DNA from: Bacteroides sp.
GTDB taxonomy: Bacteria > Bacteroidota > Bacteroidia > Bacteroidales > Bacteroidaceae
DNA length: 64,000 nucleotides
Direction: 5' to 3'
Assembly (NCBI GenBank): GCA_023665805.1
Contig: JAMPDJ010000008.1
Location: forward strand, 1-64,000
The position numbers were made by a program, and so were the translations under genes. This document shows, one piece after another, positions 1 through 8,675 of the stretch; the first letter of the stretch is position 1, and each line of letters starts with the position of its first letter. A model generated the notes under the pieces. It saw only the letters and a program-made list of their open reading frames with translations. It ran no database searches and was not told the origin of the DNA.

Positions 1-210
1 TTTTCGCTAATCACCAAATCTTCAGACACTTATAATTCATCGAACTCACGTTAATTATGTAATTGCCGCAGACCGGTCGGTTTGCTGACCTGCCGGCTAT
101 ACGGCAGGCTCACATACGGGCAATATAGCCTTATTGCCTACGAGCTTGACAAACCGCAATACTGCTTGCTATGACATCTATTTATAAACCACGAATGAAC
201 TTTGGGGCTT

Positions 211-282
211 GTGTTTTTCTAAACACAGCAAGGTATGTTTTGAGTAACTCAAAACCTTTCGGGTTACCCCCGAAAACCTTGC
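211..282. repeat. Cluster of nested hairpins
   Basis: A hairpin TGTGTTT/AAACACA lies near 211-227. It is followed by an outer stem GCAAGGT (228-234) pairing with ACCTTGC (276-282). The outer stem encloses two more hairpins: GTTTTGAG/CTCAAAAC (237-255) and TTTCGGG/CCCGAAA (257-275). The arrangement is a branched cruciform or three-way RNA junction. Such structures occur at borders, transfer origins and regulatory leaders of Bacteroidales mobile elements. Which of these applies here cannot be decided from the sequence alone. Confidence 0.6.
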
Positions 283-373
283 CTGTTCCTCGAACTTATC
301 CCTCCGAAGTTGGGATAATTTTGCAAAAACAAAATAAACTTGATGTTATAGTCTTTTATTAGATAAAAACAAG

Positions 374-381
374 TAATTTTG
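374..381 (+). promoter_or_regulatory. Putative -7 element of the RM operon
   Basis: TAATTTTG matches the Bacteroides -7 consensus TAnnTTTG and ends 13 bp before the first ATG of the methyltransferase. No good TTG is seen 19-21 bp upstream. A second identical element lies at 316-323. Confidence 0.4.
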
Positions 382-394
382 CAGTAAACTTAAT

Positions 395-1516
395 ATGCTT
401 CGATATATGAGAAAGATTAAAGAGGCTTTAAAGCAAAATTCAGTTAATACATTATCCCTATTCTCTGGAGCGGGAGGACTTGATATAGGTGCTATTCAAG
501 CTGGTGCCAAAATCGTGTGGGCTAATGATATGATGAAGGAAGCGTGTGATTCCTACTCTATAAATATCGGAAACCATATTTGTCAAGGAGATATAAACTC
601 TTATATACCATCACTTAGACAATATAAAGGTACTATCGATTTAGTTATAGGGGGACCTCCTTGTCAAGGCTTTTCTGTTGCAGGAAAAATGGATGAGGAT
701 GATGAACGTAGTAAACTCATTTGGAGTTACGTAAAGGTTTTAGAAACGGTCATGCCCAAAACATTTATAATGGAGAATGTTAAAGCTTTGGGTACATTGA
801 AACGATGGTCTTCCATTCGATGTAAATTGTTGAAAAAAATACAAGATTTGGGCTACTCCGTAAACTTTTGTATTCTCAATGCCTCGGATTACGATGTGCC
901 TCAAGCAAGAGAACGTATATTTTTCATAGGCTTCAAAGGGAATGATTTTGCAAATCCTGATTTGGAAGCAATGCTTTTACCTTATAAGAAAAAAGCAAAA
1001 ACAGTCCGCGAGTCATTAAAGGTATTGGATAAAGCCGGAACAGGTAATAACACAAGTACATGTAATGCCAAAATAACATTGACGACCAATCCTATTTTGC
1101 GCAAATCCGCATATGCAGGGATGTTATTCAATGGTCTTGGTCGTCCACTCAAATTAGATGGATATAGTGCGACTTTGCCTGCTTCAATGGGTGGAAACAA
1201 GACTCCTATTATTGATGAACAGGCCTTGTATTATAATTCACAGCCATGGATAGAACTGTATCATGAACGTTTGCTAAATGATAGTACTATTGCTCAAAAG
1301 GAGGTTGTTCCGAACTTTTTAAGAAGACTAACAGTGGATGAAGCACGGATTATCCAAACATTCCCGTTAGAATATCAATTTTCAGGCAGCCAGTCTTCCC
1401 AATACACTCAAATAGGCAATGCGGTTCCCTGTAATTTGGCTAAAGCCGTATGCACAATGGTTGTAGATGTGATAGAAGGGCGTTCACCAATTATATATTC
1501 AGGATTATTTAATTAA
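395..1516 (+). CDS. DNA (cytosine-5) methyltransferase, type II RM
   Basis: The 373-aa protein has the ordered motifs of C5-cytosine DNA methyltransferases. The SAM-binding motif FSGAGGLD is at about residues 23-30, GGPPCQGFS carries the catalytic Cys90, ENV is at 127-129, QARERIFFIG at 170-179 and QIGNAVP at 339-345. The target-recognition region lies between the last two. It should methylate the site cut by the endonuclease encoded 4 bp downstream and so protect host DNA. The start may be 395 or the second ATG at 407; the shorter form loses only four residues. The gene is much richer in A+T than the housekeeping genes further on, which suggests acquisition. Confidence 0.95.
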   Translation: MLRYMRKIKEALKQNSVNTLSLFSGAGGLDIGAIQAGAKIVWANDMMKEACDSYSINIGNHICQGDINSYIPSLRQYKGTIDLVIGGPPCQGFSVAGKMDEDDERSKLIWSYVKVLETVMPKTFIMENVKALGTLKRWSSIRCKLLKKIQDLGYSVNFCILNASDYDVPQARERIFFIGFKGNDFANPDLEAMLLPYKKKAKTVRESLKVLDKAGTGNNTSTCNAKITLTTNPILRKSAYAGMLFNGLGRPLKLDGYSATLPASMGGNKTPIIDEQALYYNSQPWIELYHERLLNDSTIAQKEVVPNFLRRLTVDEARIIQTFPLEYQFSGSQSSQYTQIGNAVPCNLAKAVCTMVVDVIEGRSPIIYSGLFN

Positions 1517-1520
1517 AGAC

Positions 1521-2594
1521 ATGGCATCCATTGATTTAAAAACAGCGTCATTGATTCTTGACAGAGCTTTTGTTGAGGCAGAATTGTCAAGTGATGAAAT
1601 CGGTCAGAAGATTAGTGAGATATTGCGAGGCACTCATAAGACGTATCGTTACATATTGGTTACAGCTTTATTGGCTAAAGCAACCAATGGTGAAGTAAAT
1701 ATTTTGAGTTTACAGAAAGGAGATGGAGAAGATGGTAAATACGATGCCCGCTCCCTCTGTCATAAAGTTTTGGTTCCTTTTGAAACATTGAAGTTACCAG
1801 GATGCCTTGGTAGTTCTAACGAACCATATCTTAATAAACCTGCTCGTTTTGTATCTTTATCATTGACAAATGCAGTAAGAAGAGGAAGAGACTTTCAAAC
1901 ATTGTCCGATGTAATAGATGTTCTTTCAAACATATCAAGCAGTTCTGACGCATATAAATATTTGAAATCGGCATTGTCCGTTATGAAAGAAGTGAGCAAG
2001 GAATATGTCTCAAAATTCTCGGTTGGAGATGCCTTGATTGATATTAGTGAGTTTTCACAGTTGGTCTTGGATTACATTTATACCATTACAGAACATTCTT
2101 TGGAAGGAGAGGTTTGTCCTTTGATAGTTTCCCAATTAGAGCAAATGTATCTGGGTAAAGATTTTAAAGTAGAACCACATAAAGTCAATCAAAGTGGGGC
2201 ATCATCCAAAGAGGTTGGCGACATAGATGTATATGACAAGAATAAAAAACTCATTTATTCAATCGAGGTTAAAGATAAGGATTTTTCAAAACAAGATGTA
2301 GCCCATGCTATCACAAAATTTAGGCAAGCAGACCTTAGCACCAGTTTATTTGTGTATGGAAAGAATGTTTCTTTTGATGAAGATGAAGTGTTTCAGCTGC
2401 TGAAAGAAATAGGACGTGAAGGACATTATTGTTGCTTGATTTCAATTCTTCATTATGCCAAACTGAGGATTTGTGATTTAAAAACATTAACAATACGTGA
2501 TTTTGTCGATGGGTTGTTGAAATTTGCAAAGGTCATTAACGCAAAAGATGATACCATTAATATCGTTAAGGATATTGCAGGTAAAATATTTTAA
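1521..2594 (+). CDS. Type II restriction endonuclease, SacI-like family
   Basis: This 357-aa protein starts 4 bp after the methyltransferase stop, the usual order of a type II pair. A YDARSLCHK segment at about residues 74-82 resembles the SacI endonuclease family, as recalled. The C-terminal half has a plausible PD-(D/E)xK nuclease core: D234/D236 in GDIDVY, then E249 and K251 in SIEVK. If the family call is right the target could be GAGCTC, but specificity cannot be read from sequence by eye. The neighbour is a C5 methyltransferase, which fits. Endonuclease function is supported mainly by context and the nuclease core; the SacI family assignment is moderate. Confidence 0.75.
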   Translation: MASIDLKTASLILDRAFVEAELSSDEIGQKISEILRGTHKTYRYILVTALLAKATNGEVNILSLQKGDGEDGKYDARSLCHKVLVPFETLKLPGCLGSSNEPYLNKPARFVSLSLTNAVRRGRDFQTLSDVIDVLSNISSSSDAYKYLKSALSVMKEVSKEYVSKFSVGDALIDISEFSQLVLDYIYTITEHSLEGEVCPLIVSQLEQMYLGKDFKVEPHKVNQSGASSKEVGDIDVYDKNKKLIYSIEVKDKDFSKQDVAHAITKFRQADLSTSLFVYGKNVSFDEDEVFQLLKEIGREGHYCCLISILHYAKLRICDLKTLTIRDFVDGLLKFAKVINAKDDTINIVKDIAGKIF

Positions 2595-2605
2595 AAATAT
2601 CATTT

Positions 2606-4198
2606 ATGCAGAGTATAACAATTCCTATTGATAAAGTACAGGCAACTGTTTATAGTGAACAAAATTTTGTTATAGTTGGTGCTAATGGAAGTGGCAAGAG
2701 CCATCTTGGAGCATGGATAGAGAAACAGAATATAAATGGATGTGTTTTAAGAATATCGGCTCAAAGAGCCTTATCTATCCCCGAGAATATAACCATTAAA
2801 AGTGAAGAAAGTGCTTGGAATAAAATCTACTATGGTAGAGAAGATCAACAAGATAAAGGTTACAAATGGAATTGGGGGAAAGAATATACAACCAAATTAG
2901 TTAATGATTATGATAGTGTCCTTTCAGGTATATTTGCAAGGCAAAATAAAGAGAATGCCTCATATGTAAAGGATTGTAAAGAAAAAGAACAACAAAATAA
3001 GCAAAAAGCTAATGTCCCATTAATGATTACTGACAAAATCATACAGATATGGGACTCTGTTTTTCCTCATAGAACAATATCTTTGGAAGATGCGAAGATT
3101 AAAGCCATATTCAATTCTATCACCGAATATCATGCAAAAGACATGTCTGACGGTGAACGAGTCGCAATATATTTGATAGGGCAATGCTTAATTGCTCCCC
3201 CAAATACAGTTATTGTTGTGGATGAGCCTGAAATTCATCTGCATAAATCTATTATGTTTAAACTCTGGGATAAAATTGAGGAGTTTTGCATTGACAAAAT
3301 TATTGTCTATATCACACATGATTTAGACTTTGCAGCTTCAAGAAAGGAGGCGACAAAAATATGGGTAAAATCATTTAATGGTGAAAATGATTGGGAGCTA
3401 AAAATACTACCTCCAGAGGATAAAATTCCTGATAACTTAATGTTCGAAGTTTTAGGAAATAGAAAACCTATTCTATTTGTTGAAGGAGAAAGAGGTAGTT
3501 ATGACAATCAATTGTATCCATATATTTATGAGAATTACAGCGTGATACCTTGCCATGATTGTTCCAAAGTTATTGAAATGACAAAAGCCTTTAACGATGA
3601 ACATATTAGTGGACTACATAATTATGAAATTAAAGGTTTAATAGACCATGATTATCTAACAACAGAAGAGATTGACAGTTACAAAGCAGCGAATATATAT
3701 ACTTTATCCGTAGCTGAAGTTGAAAATTTATATTTGTCAGAAGATTTAATTAAAATTGTAGCAAATAATCAAGCCTTAAATCCACAAGAAATATTTAGTC
3801 AAGTCAAAGATTTCCTTTTTAATGAATTTAAGAAAGAATATGATTTGCAATTAACATCAATGTGTGCTAAAGAAATTAGATACAAGTTACAATGCTATAC
3901 GAAGCCTAAAGAAAACTCATTAGAGGCATTAAAAAGCCAATTAGAAATAGTGAAATCTTCTATAAATGTTGAAGAAATATATCAAAATAGAAAAAATGAA
4001 ATCGACAGTATTTTAAAGAATGAAGATTATGACGGTTTGTTGAGGATATATAATCGAAAAAGCTTGCATGAACGTATTTCTTCAATATTAAAATTGTCCT
4101 CGAAAGAATATCCTAATCTCATTCTTAGGTTATTAAAGACGGATAAGAAGGATGAAATTGTAAAAGCATTTAAACAATATGCTCCTAATATAGGTTGA
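2606..4198 (+). CDS. Fused AAA ATPase-TOPRIM (DUF4435-like) protein, PARIS/OLD-like defence effector
   Basis: This is a 530-aa two-domain protein. The N-terminal ABC/AAA-type ATPase has Walker A GANGSGKS (25-32), an ABC-like signature MSDGER (180-185), Walker B IVVDEPE (203-209) and a switch His in YITHD (H238). A TOPRIM-like domain follows: VEG at 292-294 with E293, then IDHDY at 346-350 supplying the Asp pair. A helical C-terminus completes it. An AAA15-type ATPase with a DUF4435 TOPRIM domain is the composition of PARIS, in which AriA and AriB may be separate or merged; the general plan also resembles OLD nucleases. It lies 11 bp after the endonuclease gene, so the three genes are probably one transcript. 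The PARIS assignment is inference. Confidence 0.75.
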   Translation: MQSITIPIDKVQATVYSEQNFVIVGANGSGKSHLGAWIEKQNINGCVLRISAQRALSIPENITIKSEESAWNKIYYGREDQQDKGYKWNWGKEYTTKLVNDYDSVLSGIFARQNKENASYVKDCKEKEQQNKQKANVPLMITDKIIQIWDSVFPHRTISLEDAKIKAIFNSITEYHAKDMSDGERVAIYLIGQCLIAPPNTVIVVDEPEIHLHKSIMFKLWDKIEEFCIDKIIVYITHDLDFAASRKEATKIWVKSFNGENDWELKILPPEDKIPDNLMFEVLGNRKPILFVEGERGSYDNQLYPYIYENYSVIPCHDCSKVIEMTKAFNDEHISGLHNYEIKGLIDHDYLTTEEIDSYKAANIYTLSVAEVENLYLSEDLIKIVANNQALNPQEIFSQVKDFLFNEFKKEYDLQLTSMCAKEIRYKLQCYTKPKENSLEALKSQLEIVKSSINVEEIYQNRKNEIDSILKNEDYDGLLRIYNRKSLHERISSILKLSSKEYPNLILRLLKTDKKDEIVKAFKQYAPNIG

Positions 4199-4244
4199 AA
4201 AAGTAGCCAAACTCTTTGCTCAATCAAGGAATTTGGCTACTTTT
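4199..4244 (+). terminator. Rho-independent terminator of the RM operon
   Basis: A perfect 13-bp inverted repeat, AAAAGTAGCCAAA (4199-4211) and TTTGGCTACTTTT (4232-4244), has a 20-nt loop and begins directly after the stop codon. The right arm ends in T4. It closes the defence cassette. Confidence 0.85.
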
Positions 4245-4608
4245 GTATCAGAGTTGTTTGACAAAGCATAATGCAGAAGATTGGTGCAATCTCAAAGTCG
4301 CCAAATCGTTACCAACAACTTTCTATCATAGCATTCGCTATTTGTGTATCAATCAGATACGGAATAATTGATTATCTGTTGCAAAGATATGACGTTTGGG
4401 CCACAACACTATATGGAAAAAGCATATTCATACGCAGGAAATTCCCCGTATTTGTTTCTACGGCTTCTATCGTCTTTGTCTTGTCATGGTGCAGCCATTA
4501 AAAATAAGCATACCTCATGCGACTGATTTATGCGGGATTATTTGTAATTTTGCAAACAAAACGAGGCCGAATACCATAGGCAATGAGGCGCACACAGATT
4601 ATATTGAT
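4245..4608. other. Intergenic boundary between the defence cassette and the core chromosome
   Basis: No supported gene is seen. An open frame at 4271-4501 lacks recognisable features and is probably chance. A TATCTTTG element on the minus strand (4382-4389) has no good -33 partner. TAATTTTG at 4545-4552 is a plausible -7 for the HD-domain gene. Composition shifts from AT-rich to more balanced across this stretch, so one end of the acquired segment may lie here. No duplicated att sequence or tRNA fragment was recognised. Confidence 0.4.
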
Positions 4609-5145
4609 ATGCAACCCGAGAAGCTCATAGAGAAGTATTATGCCCAGCAACCATCACTGATGGCATTGTTGCTTAGGCATTCGCGACAAGTGGCAGAGAA
4701 ATCAATGGAGGTATTGGATATGCATCCGGAGATTGATGCCGACCGTACTTTTGTCTACGAGGCCGCCATGTTACATGATATCGGCATACTGCATACCAAC
4801 GCCCCCGGGATAGAATGTATGGGTACGGAACCTTATGTCTGTCATGGCAGGTTGGGTGCGGAAATGCTCAGACGTGAAGGATTCCCCACCCATGCCCGTG
4901 TGGCCGAAAGGCATACGGGGACAGGGCTTACGGCCGAGACTATCCGGAAGCAGGGGTTGCCTTTGCCACTGATGGATTTTCTGCCGGAAACCATTGAAGA
5001 GCAGATAGTGTGCTATGCGGACAAATTCTTTTCCAAAAGCCATCCCGAGAAAGCCAAGACACCCGAACAGGTGAGGCAGATGTTGTCGCGCTTCCATGAT
5101 TCAGACCTTGACTGCTGGGACCGTTGGGTCGCGCTTTTTGGTTAA
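4609..5145 (+). CDS. HD domain protein (predicted metal-dependent phosphohydrolase)
   Basis: The 178-aa protein starts at ATG 4609. The open frame extends further upstream, but that part runs through the likely promoter (TAATTTTG at 4545-4552) and resembles no protein. The HD-superfamily pattern is clear: H24 in LLRHSRQV, the signature AMLHDIGI with H56-D57, then HGRLGAEMLRREGF and AERHTG. Bacteroidota proteins of this type are usually annotated as HD or HDIG phosphohydrolases acting on nucleotides, substrate unknown. The end is about 65 bp before lptD, which has its own promoter. Confidence 0.85.
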   Translation: MQPEKLIEKYYAQQPSLMALLLRHSRQVAEKSMEVLDMHPEIDADRTFVYEAAMLHDIGILHTNAPGIECMGTEPYVCHGRLGAEMLRREGFPTHARVAERHTGTGLTAETIRKQGLPLPLMDFLPETIEEQIVCYADKFFSKSHPEKAKTPEQVRQMLSRFHDSDLDCWDRWVALFG

Positions 5146-5171
5146 AAGTTGCAATTATGCTTGTAGCTACA

Positions 5172-5202
5172 TTGCCTATGTAGTAGAAAAGTTATATCTT
5201 TG
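5172..5202 (+). promoter_or_regulatory. Bacteroides-type promoter of lptD
   Basis: A TTG at 5172-5174 is followed after 20 bp by TATCTTTG at 5195-5202, matching the TTTG/TAnnTTTG consensus. The presumed lptD ATG (5211) is only 8 bp further, so the mRNA may be nearly leaderless. Confidence 0.6.
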
Positions 5203-5210
5203 TACCGATA

Positions 5211-8042
5211 ATGCAGATACACGAGATTGGCAACTTGAAAACCAAGACATTCCAAATACTCTTTATTGCCAGTGTTATGATACTGTTGGCAGGTAACAGC
5301 TTACCTGCCAAATCTTCGTATGGCCGCATGCCCGACTCTGTGGATTCGCTGCATATGGCTGATTCTCTTAGACAAGCGGCTGCCTTGGACAGCATGAAAG
5401 GATATACGATTTATGCCGACTCCTCCACTTGGGCCAAAGATACAGCCAAGGTTGACACTATGCCCAAGAGCAAGAATTCTCTGGATGCTCCGGTGGCCTA
5501 TACTGCGTCAGACAGCATTACATTCGACATGCAGGACAGCCGTGCCAACCTGTATGGTAATAGCGAAGTGAAGTACCAGAACCTGGAACTTACGGCCGAT
5601 GAAATAACGATTTCCTTGGACAGCAGCCTGGTGCATGCAGCAGGACGCATGGACAGCATAGGGGAGATGACCGGCAAACCTCTCTTTCGTCAAGGAAATG
5701 AAGAATACGAGCCTGACCGTATTTCATATAATTTCAAGACTCGGAAGGCTTTCATAACCAACGTTTATACCAAACAGGGCGAAGGTTTCATGACCACAGA
5801 CGAGAGCAAGCGCGATAGTTCGGGCGTCATGTATCTAAATGGCGGCAAATATACCACCTGTGATGCGCAACACCCTCATTTCTATATGAAGATGAGTCGT
5901 GCCAAGGTTCGTCCGGGGAAAAACGTGGTCTTCGGCCCGGCATATCTGGTAGTGGAGGACGTGCCTCTGCCGTTGGCTGTCCCGTATGGATTCTTTCCTT
6001 TTTCACATAGCTATCAGAGCGGATTCATCATGCCAACGTATGGAGATGAAACCGAGCGTGGTTTTTACCTTCGTGAAGGAGGTTATTATTTTGCTATCAG
6101 TGACTACATGGATTTGAAATTGCTGGGTGACATATATACAAAGGGTTCTTGGGGCATATCCGCAACGGTAAACTATCGCAAGAGATACAAGTTTTCCGGC
6201 AATTTGTACTTGAGTTTCCAAAAGACCGTATACGAGGAAAAGTCGCGTCCGAGTGTGTCTGATTTCAAGGTGACATGGACACATCGTCAGGATGCCAAGG
6301 CAAATCCGTCGCAAAGCTTCTCGGCCAGTGTGAATTATGCGTCCACCTCATACGACAGGAACAACATATACTCGCGTTACGACCCTGAGAGCTATACGCA
6401 AAGTACACGTACAAGTTCGGTAAGTTACAGCAAAACGTTCAGTGATTTGGGACTTACCCTTGCCGGAACTTTCAACCTGTCACAGAGTTTGCGCGACAGT
6501 ATGATTTCTGTCACGCTGCCTACGCTCAGCATCACTTTGGCAAGGCTTTATCCATTAAAGCGCAAGCATGCCGTGGGTAAAGAGCGTTGGTACGAGAAGA
6601 TAGCCTTGTCCTATACTGGTACCCTGCAAAACGGCATCACCACAAAGGACTATAAGTTATTCAAGAGCAACTTGATAAAGGATTGGCGTAACGGCATGCG
6701 TCATCAGTTGCCAATATCGGCCAGTTTCCAGATGTTCAAGTATCTGAATCTGACTTCTTCTTTCCGTTTCACTGACCGCATGTATTTCCAGAAAGTGAAC
6801 CAGGAGTGGGATCAACAGAGACAGTCTGTGGTACGCGATACCACGCAGGGATTCTATAACGTATATGATTATGAGCTTAATTTGTCGTTCAACACGAAAC
6901 TTTACGCCTTCTATACGCCTATGAAGTGGGCTGGTGGCAAAAAGATACAAACCATACGTCATGTCATCACTCCCAGTGTCGGTTTCTCCTATGCTCCGGA
7001 TTTCGGGTCATCAAGCTATGGCTATTACGGTTCGTACCAGCGTACCGACCGAGACGGGGTCCCTGTGGGCGATCCTGTGTCATATTCCTACTACAATGGT
7101 TCACTGTATGGCACTCCCTCAAGTGGTATGAGGGGAAACGTTACCATGGATTTGTCCAACAATGTAGAGATGAAACTGTATTCCAAGACTGATACGTCTG
7201 GATACAGGAAAGTAAGTCTGATAGACGAGTTGGGGGCTTCGCTAAGCTATAACATGGCAGCCAAGTCGCGTCCTTGGAGCGACCTTAGTACGCGTTTGAG
7301 ATTGAAGCTCTCCAAGAGTTATACTTTCTCCATGAATGCCGTGTTTGCTACCTACGCTTATGAGTTTGACGAAAACGGCAATGTCTACGTTGGTGACCGT
7401 ACAGAGTGGAGCTATGGTCGTTTTGGCCGTTTTCAAGGGATGAGCCAAAGCCTGTCCTATACTTTCAATAATGGCACTTTCAAGAAAATACGTGACAAGC
7501 TGTTGGGTATAACCACTACCGACAAAAACAAACCAAGGGATGATGAGGAGGACACTGACGAGGAAGTGGATCCGGAAATGCAGAATGTGGATCCTGACAG
7601 GCGCAGGGGTAAGTCTGGTGCCGAGAAGGATGGGGAAGGGAGAAAAGTGGACGAGGATGGTTACCTAAAATTCAAGATGCCTTGGAGTTTTACCGTAAGT
7701 TATGGTGTGATTATGCGAGAAAACACCTCGGTTAAAATCAATCCGAAGACCATGCGATATCCATATAGCTTCACGCATACGCTTAACTTTTCCGGTAACC
7801 TCCGCATATCAGATGGCTGGAACATTTCTGTCTCTTCTGGTTATGACTTCAACTACAAGCGCTTGTCCATGACTACGGCTTCACTCAATCGTGACCTGCA
7901 TTGTTTTTCGATGTCTTGTTCCATGGTCCTGACACCATTCCGTAGCTTCAACTTCAATTTTCAGGCAGATGCCTCTGCCCTGCGTGATGTGCTCAGATGG
8001 AGAAAGCAGAGTTCATACAGTTCCAATATAGAATGGTATTAA
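5211..8042 (+). CDS. lptD: LPS-assembly outer-membrane protein LptD (Bacteroidota type)
   Basis: The 943-aa protein has an N-terminal signal sequence; the hydrophobic stretch is about residues 13-32. An OstA-like periplasmic beta-jellyroll domain follows (about 90-230, including the segment SRANLYGNSEVKYQNLEL), then a long beta-barrel rich in alternating aromatic residues and ending in an aromatic-polar pattern (NIEWY). LptD inserts lipopolysaccharide into the outer leaflet of the outer membrane. An acidic, charged insert at about 765-815 (DDEEDTDEEVDPE) is probably an exposed loop. The first ATG is used because no other Met precedes the signal peptide core; it sits only 8 bp after the -7 element. 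Confidence 0.88.
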   Translation: MQIHEIGNLKTKTFQILFIASVMILLAGNSLPAKSSYGRMPDSVDSLHMADSLRQAAALDSMKGYTIYADSSTWAKDTAKVDTMPKSKNSLDAPVAYTASDSITFDMQDSRANLYGNSEVKYQNLELTADEITISLDSSLVHAAGRMDSIGEMTGKPLFRQGNEEYEPDRISYNFKTRKAFITNVYTKQGEGFMTTDESKRDSSGVMYLNGGKYTTCDAQHPHFYMKMSRAKVRPGKNVVFGPAYLVVEDVPLPLAVPYGFFPFSHSYQSGFIMPTYGDETERGFYLREGGYYFAISDYMDLKLLGDIYTKGSWGISATVNYRKRYKFSGNLYLSFQKTVYEEKSRPSVSDFKVTWTHRQDAKANPSQSFSASVNYASTSYDRNNIYSRYDPESYTQSTRTSSVSYSKTFSDLGLTLAGTFNLSQSLRDSMISVTLPTLSITLARLYPLKRKHAVGKERWYEKIALSYTGTLQNGITTKDYKLFKSNLIKDWRNGMRHQLPISASFQMFKYLNLTSSFRFTDRMYFQKVNQEWDQQRQSVVRDTTQGFYNVYDYELNLSFNTKLYAFYTPMKWAGGKKIQTIRHVITPSVGFSYAPDFGSSSYGYYGSYQRTDRDGVPVGDPVSYSYYNGSLYGTPSSGMRGNVTMDLSNNVEMKLYSKTDTSGYRKVSLIDELGASLSYNMAAKSRPWSDLSTRLRLKLSKSYTFSMNAVFATYAYEFDENGNVYVGDRTEWSYGRFGRFQGMSQSLSYTFNNGTFKKIRDKLLGITTTDKNKPRDDEEDTDEEVDPEMQNVDPDRRRGKSGAEKDGEGRKVDEDGYLKFKMPWSFTVSYGVIMRENTSVKINPKTMRYPYSFTHTLNFSGNLRISDGWNISVSSGYDFNYKRLSMTTASLNRDLHCFSMSCSMVLTPFRSFNFNFQADASALRDVLRWRKQSSYSSNIEWY

Positions 8043-8167
8043 GGTCAGATCAGGAATACTGGCATGGGTCACCAATAAGTGAAGGGATGAATCGGCAGTA
8101 TACTGACATGTGACCATATACATAAGAGACATAAAAATACATATAACATAATTAAACATCAGAAATC

Positions 8168-8563
8168 ATGAAAAAGTACTTGTTATTACTGTTGCCCATG
8201 ATGGCAATCCTGTTATCGGCTTGTTCCAAAGGTTACTCATTGGAGATGATAGAAGCTGATTATGTAACCAATGAAGACAAAATTTTGAAAGCCGAGGGAG
8301 AGAATATCGTTATCAAAGTGGCATCCACTCATTCCTATGTAATGACCTCAGTACCTTCGGGAGCATGTGAGTTCAGAAATAGTGGTGTTGTGCCATATAC
8401 CAAGGAGGGTGTGGCTGTCATCGAACTTGAGCACGAGGTCCAGATAAATCCGAATACCTCTGGCGAAGATCGTGAAATACGTATCTTTGCAAGGCATCGA
8501 CGTAATCCTGAAATCGTTACATCTATTCTCTTCTACCAGCCTGCACAGACAAAAGACGAATAA
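8168..8563 (+). CDS. Small lipoprotein with BACON-like beta domain
   Basis: This 131-aa protein has a signal peptide ending in the lipobox LLSAC (Cys19), so it should be lipid-anchored. The mature part is all-beta in character; its C-terminus (NPNTSGEDREIRI..., ending in FYQPA) resembles BACON or Ig-like domains of Bacteroidota surface lipoproteins, in which a strand reading R-x-I-x-I is followed by a QxG/QPA end. No catalytic motif is seen. It is 125 bp downstream of lptD and is closed by a terminator hairpin, so it could be monocistronic. Function unknown. Confidence 0.7.
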   Translation: MKKYLLLLLPMMAILLSACSKGYSLEMIEADYVTNEDKILKAEGENIVIKVASTHSYVMTSVPSGACEFRNSGVVPYTKEGVAVIELEHEVQINPNTSGEDREIRIFARHRRNPEIVTSILFYQPAQTKDE

Positions 8564-8593
8564 CGGGAAAGCCGTATAGCCAGTACTCATCAA

Positions 8594-8640
8594 CGGGGTC
8601 GTCCAAGCCATTTACAGCAAGATGATGACCCCGGCATTTT
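8594..8640 (+). terminator. Terminator between the lipoprotein gene and tatC
   Basis: CGGGGTC (8594-8600) pairs with GACCCCG (8627-8633), followed by a short T-rich run. It overlaps the upstream extension of the tatC reading frame, which supports the internal tatC start at 8676. Confidence 0.6.
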
Positions 8641-8675
8641 CTCTAATCTACACCACCATACAAGTATCATTGACA

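Larger units (their letters stand above)
1..394. other. AT-rich leader of the restriction-modification cassette, no supported gene
   Basis: No convincing gene is visible. A short open frame at 171-362 spans a series of hairpins and has no recognisable protein features. The stretch holds a cluster of inverted repeats (211-282, listed separately) and two tandem -7-like elements TAATTTTG at 316-323 and 374-381, which probably drive the methyltransferase gene. Base composition resembles the AT-rich genes that follow, so this is likely part of the same acquired segment. Confidence 0.5.

Noticed and set aside
171..362. 63-aa open frame before the methyltransferase gene
   Set aside because: It spans the hairpin cluster, has no recognisable protein features and lies across probable promoter elements.
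4382..4389. Minus-strand promoter facing the defence operon
   Set aside because: A TATCTTTG is present, but there is no -33 element at proper spacing and no open frame or RNA feature downstream.
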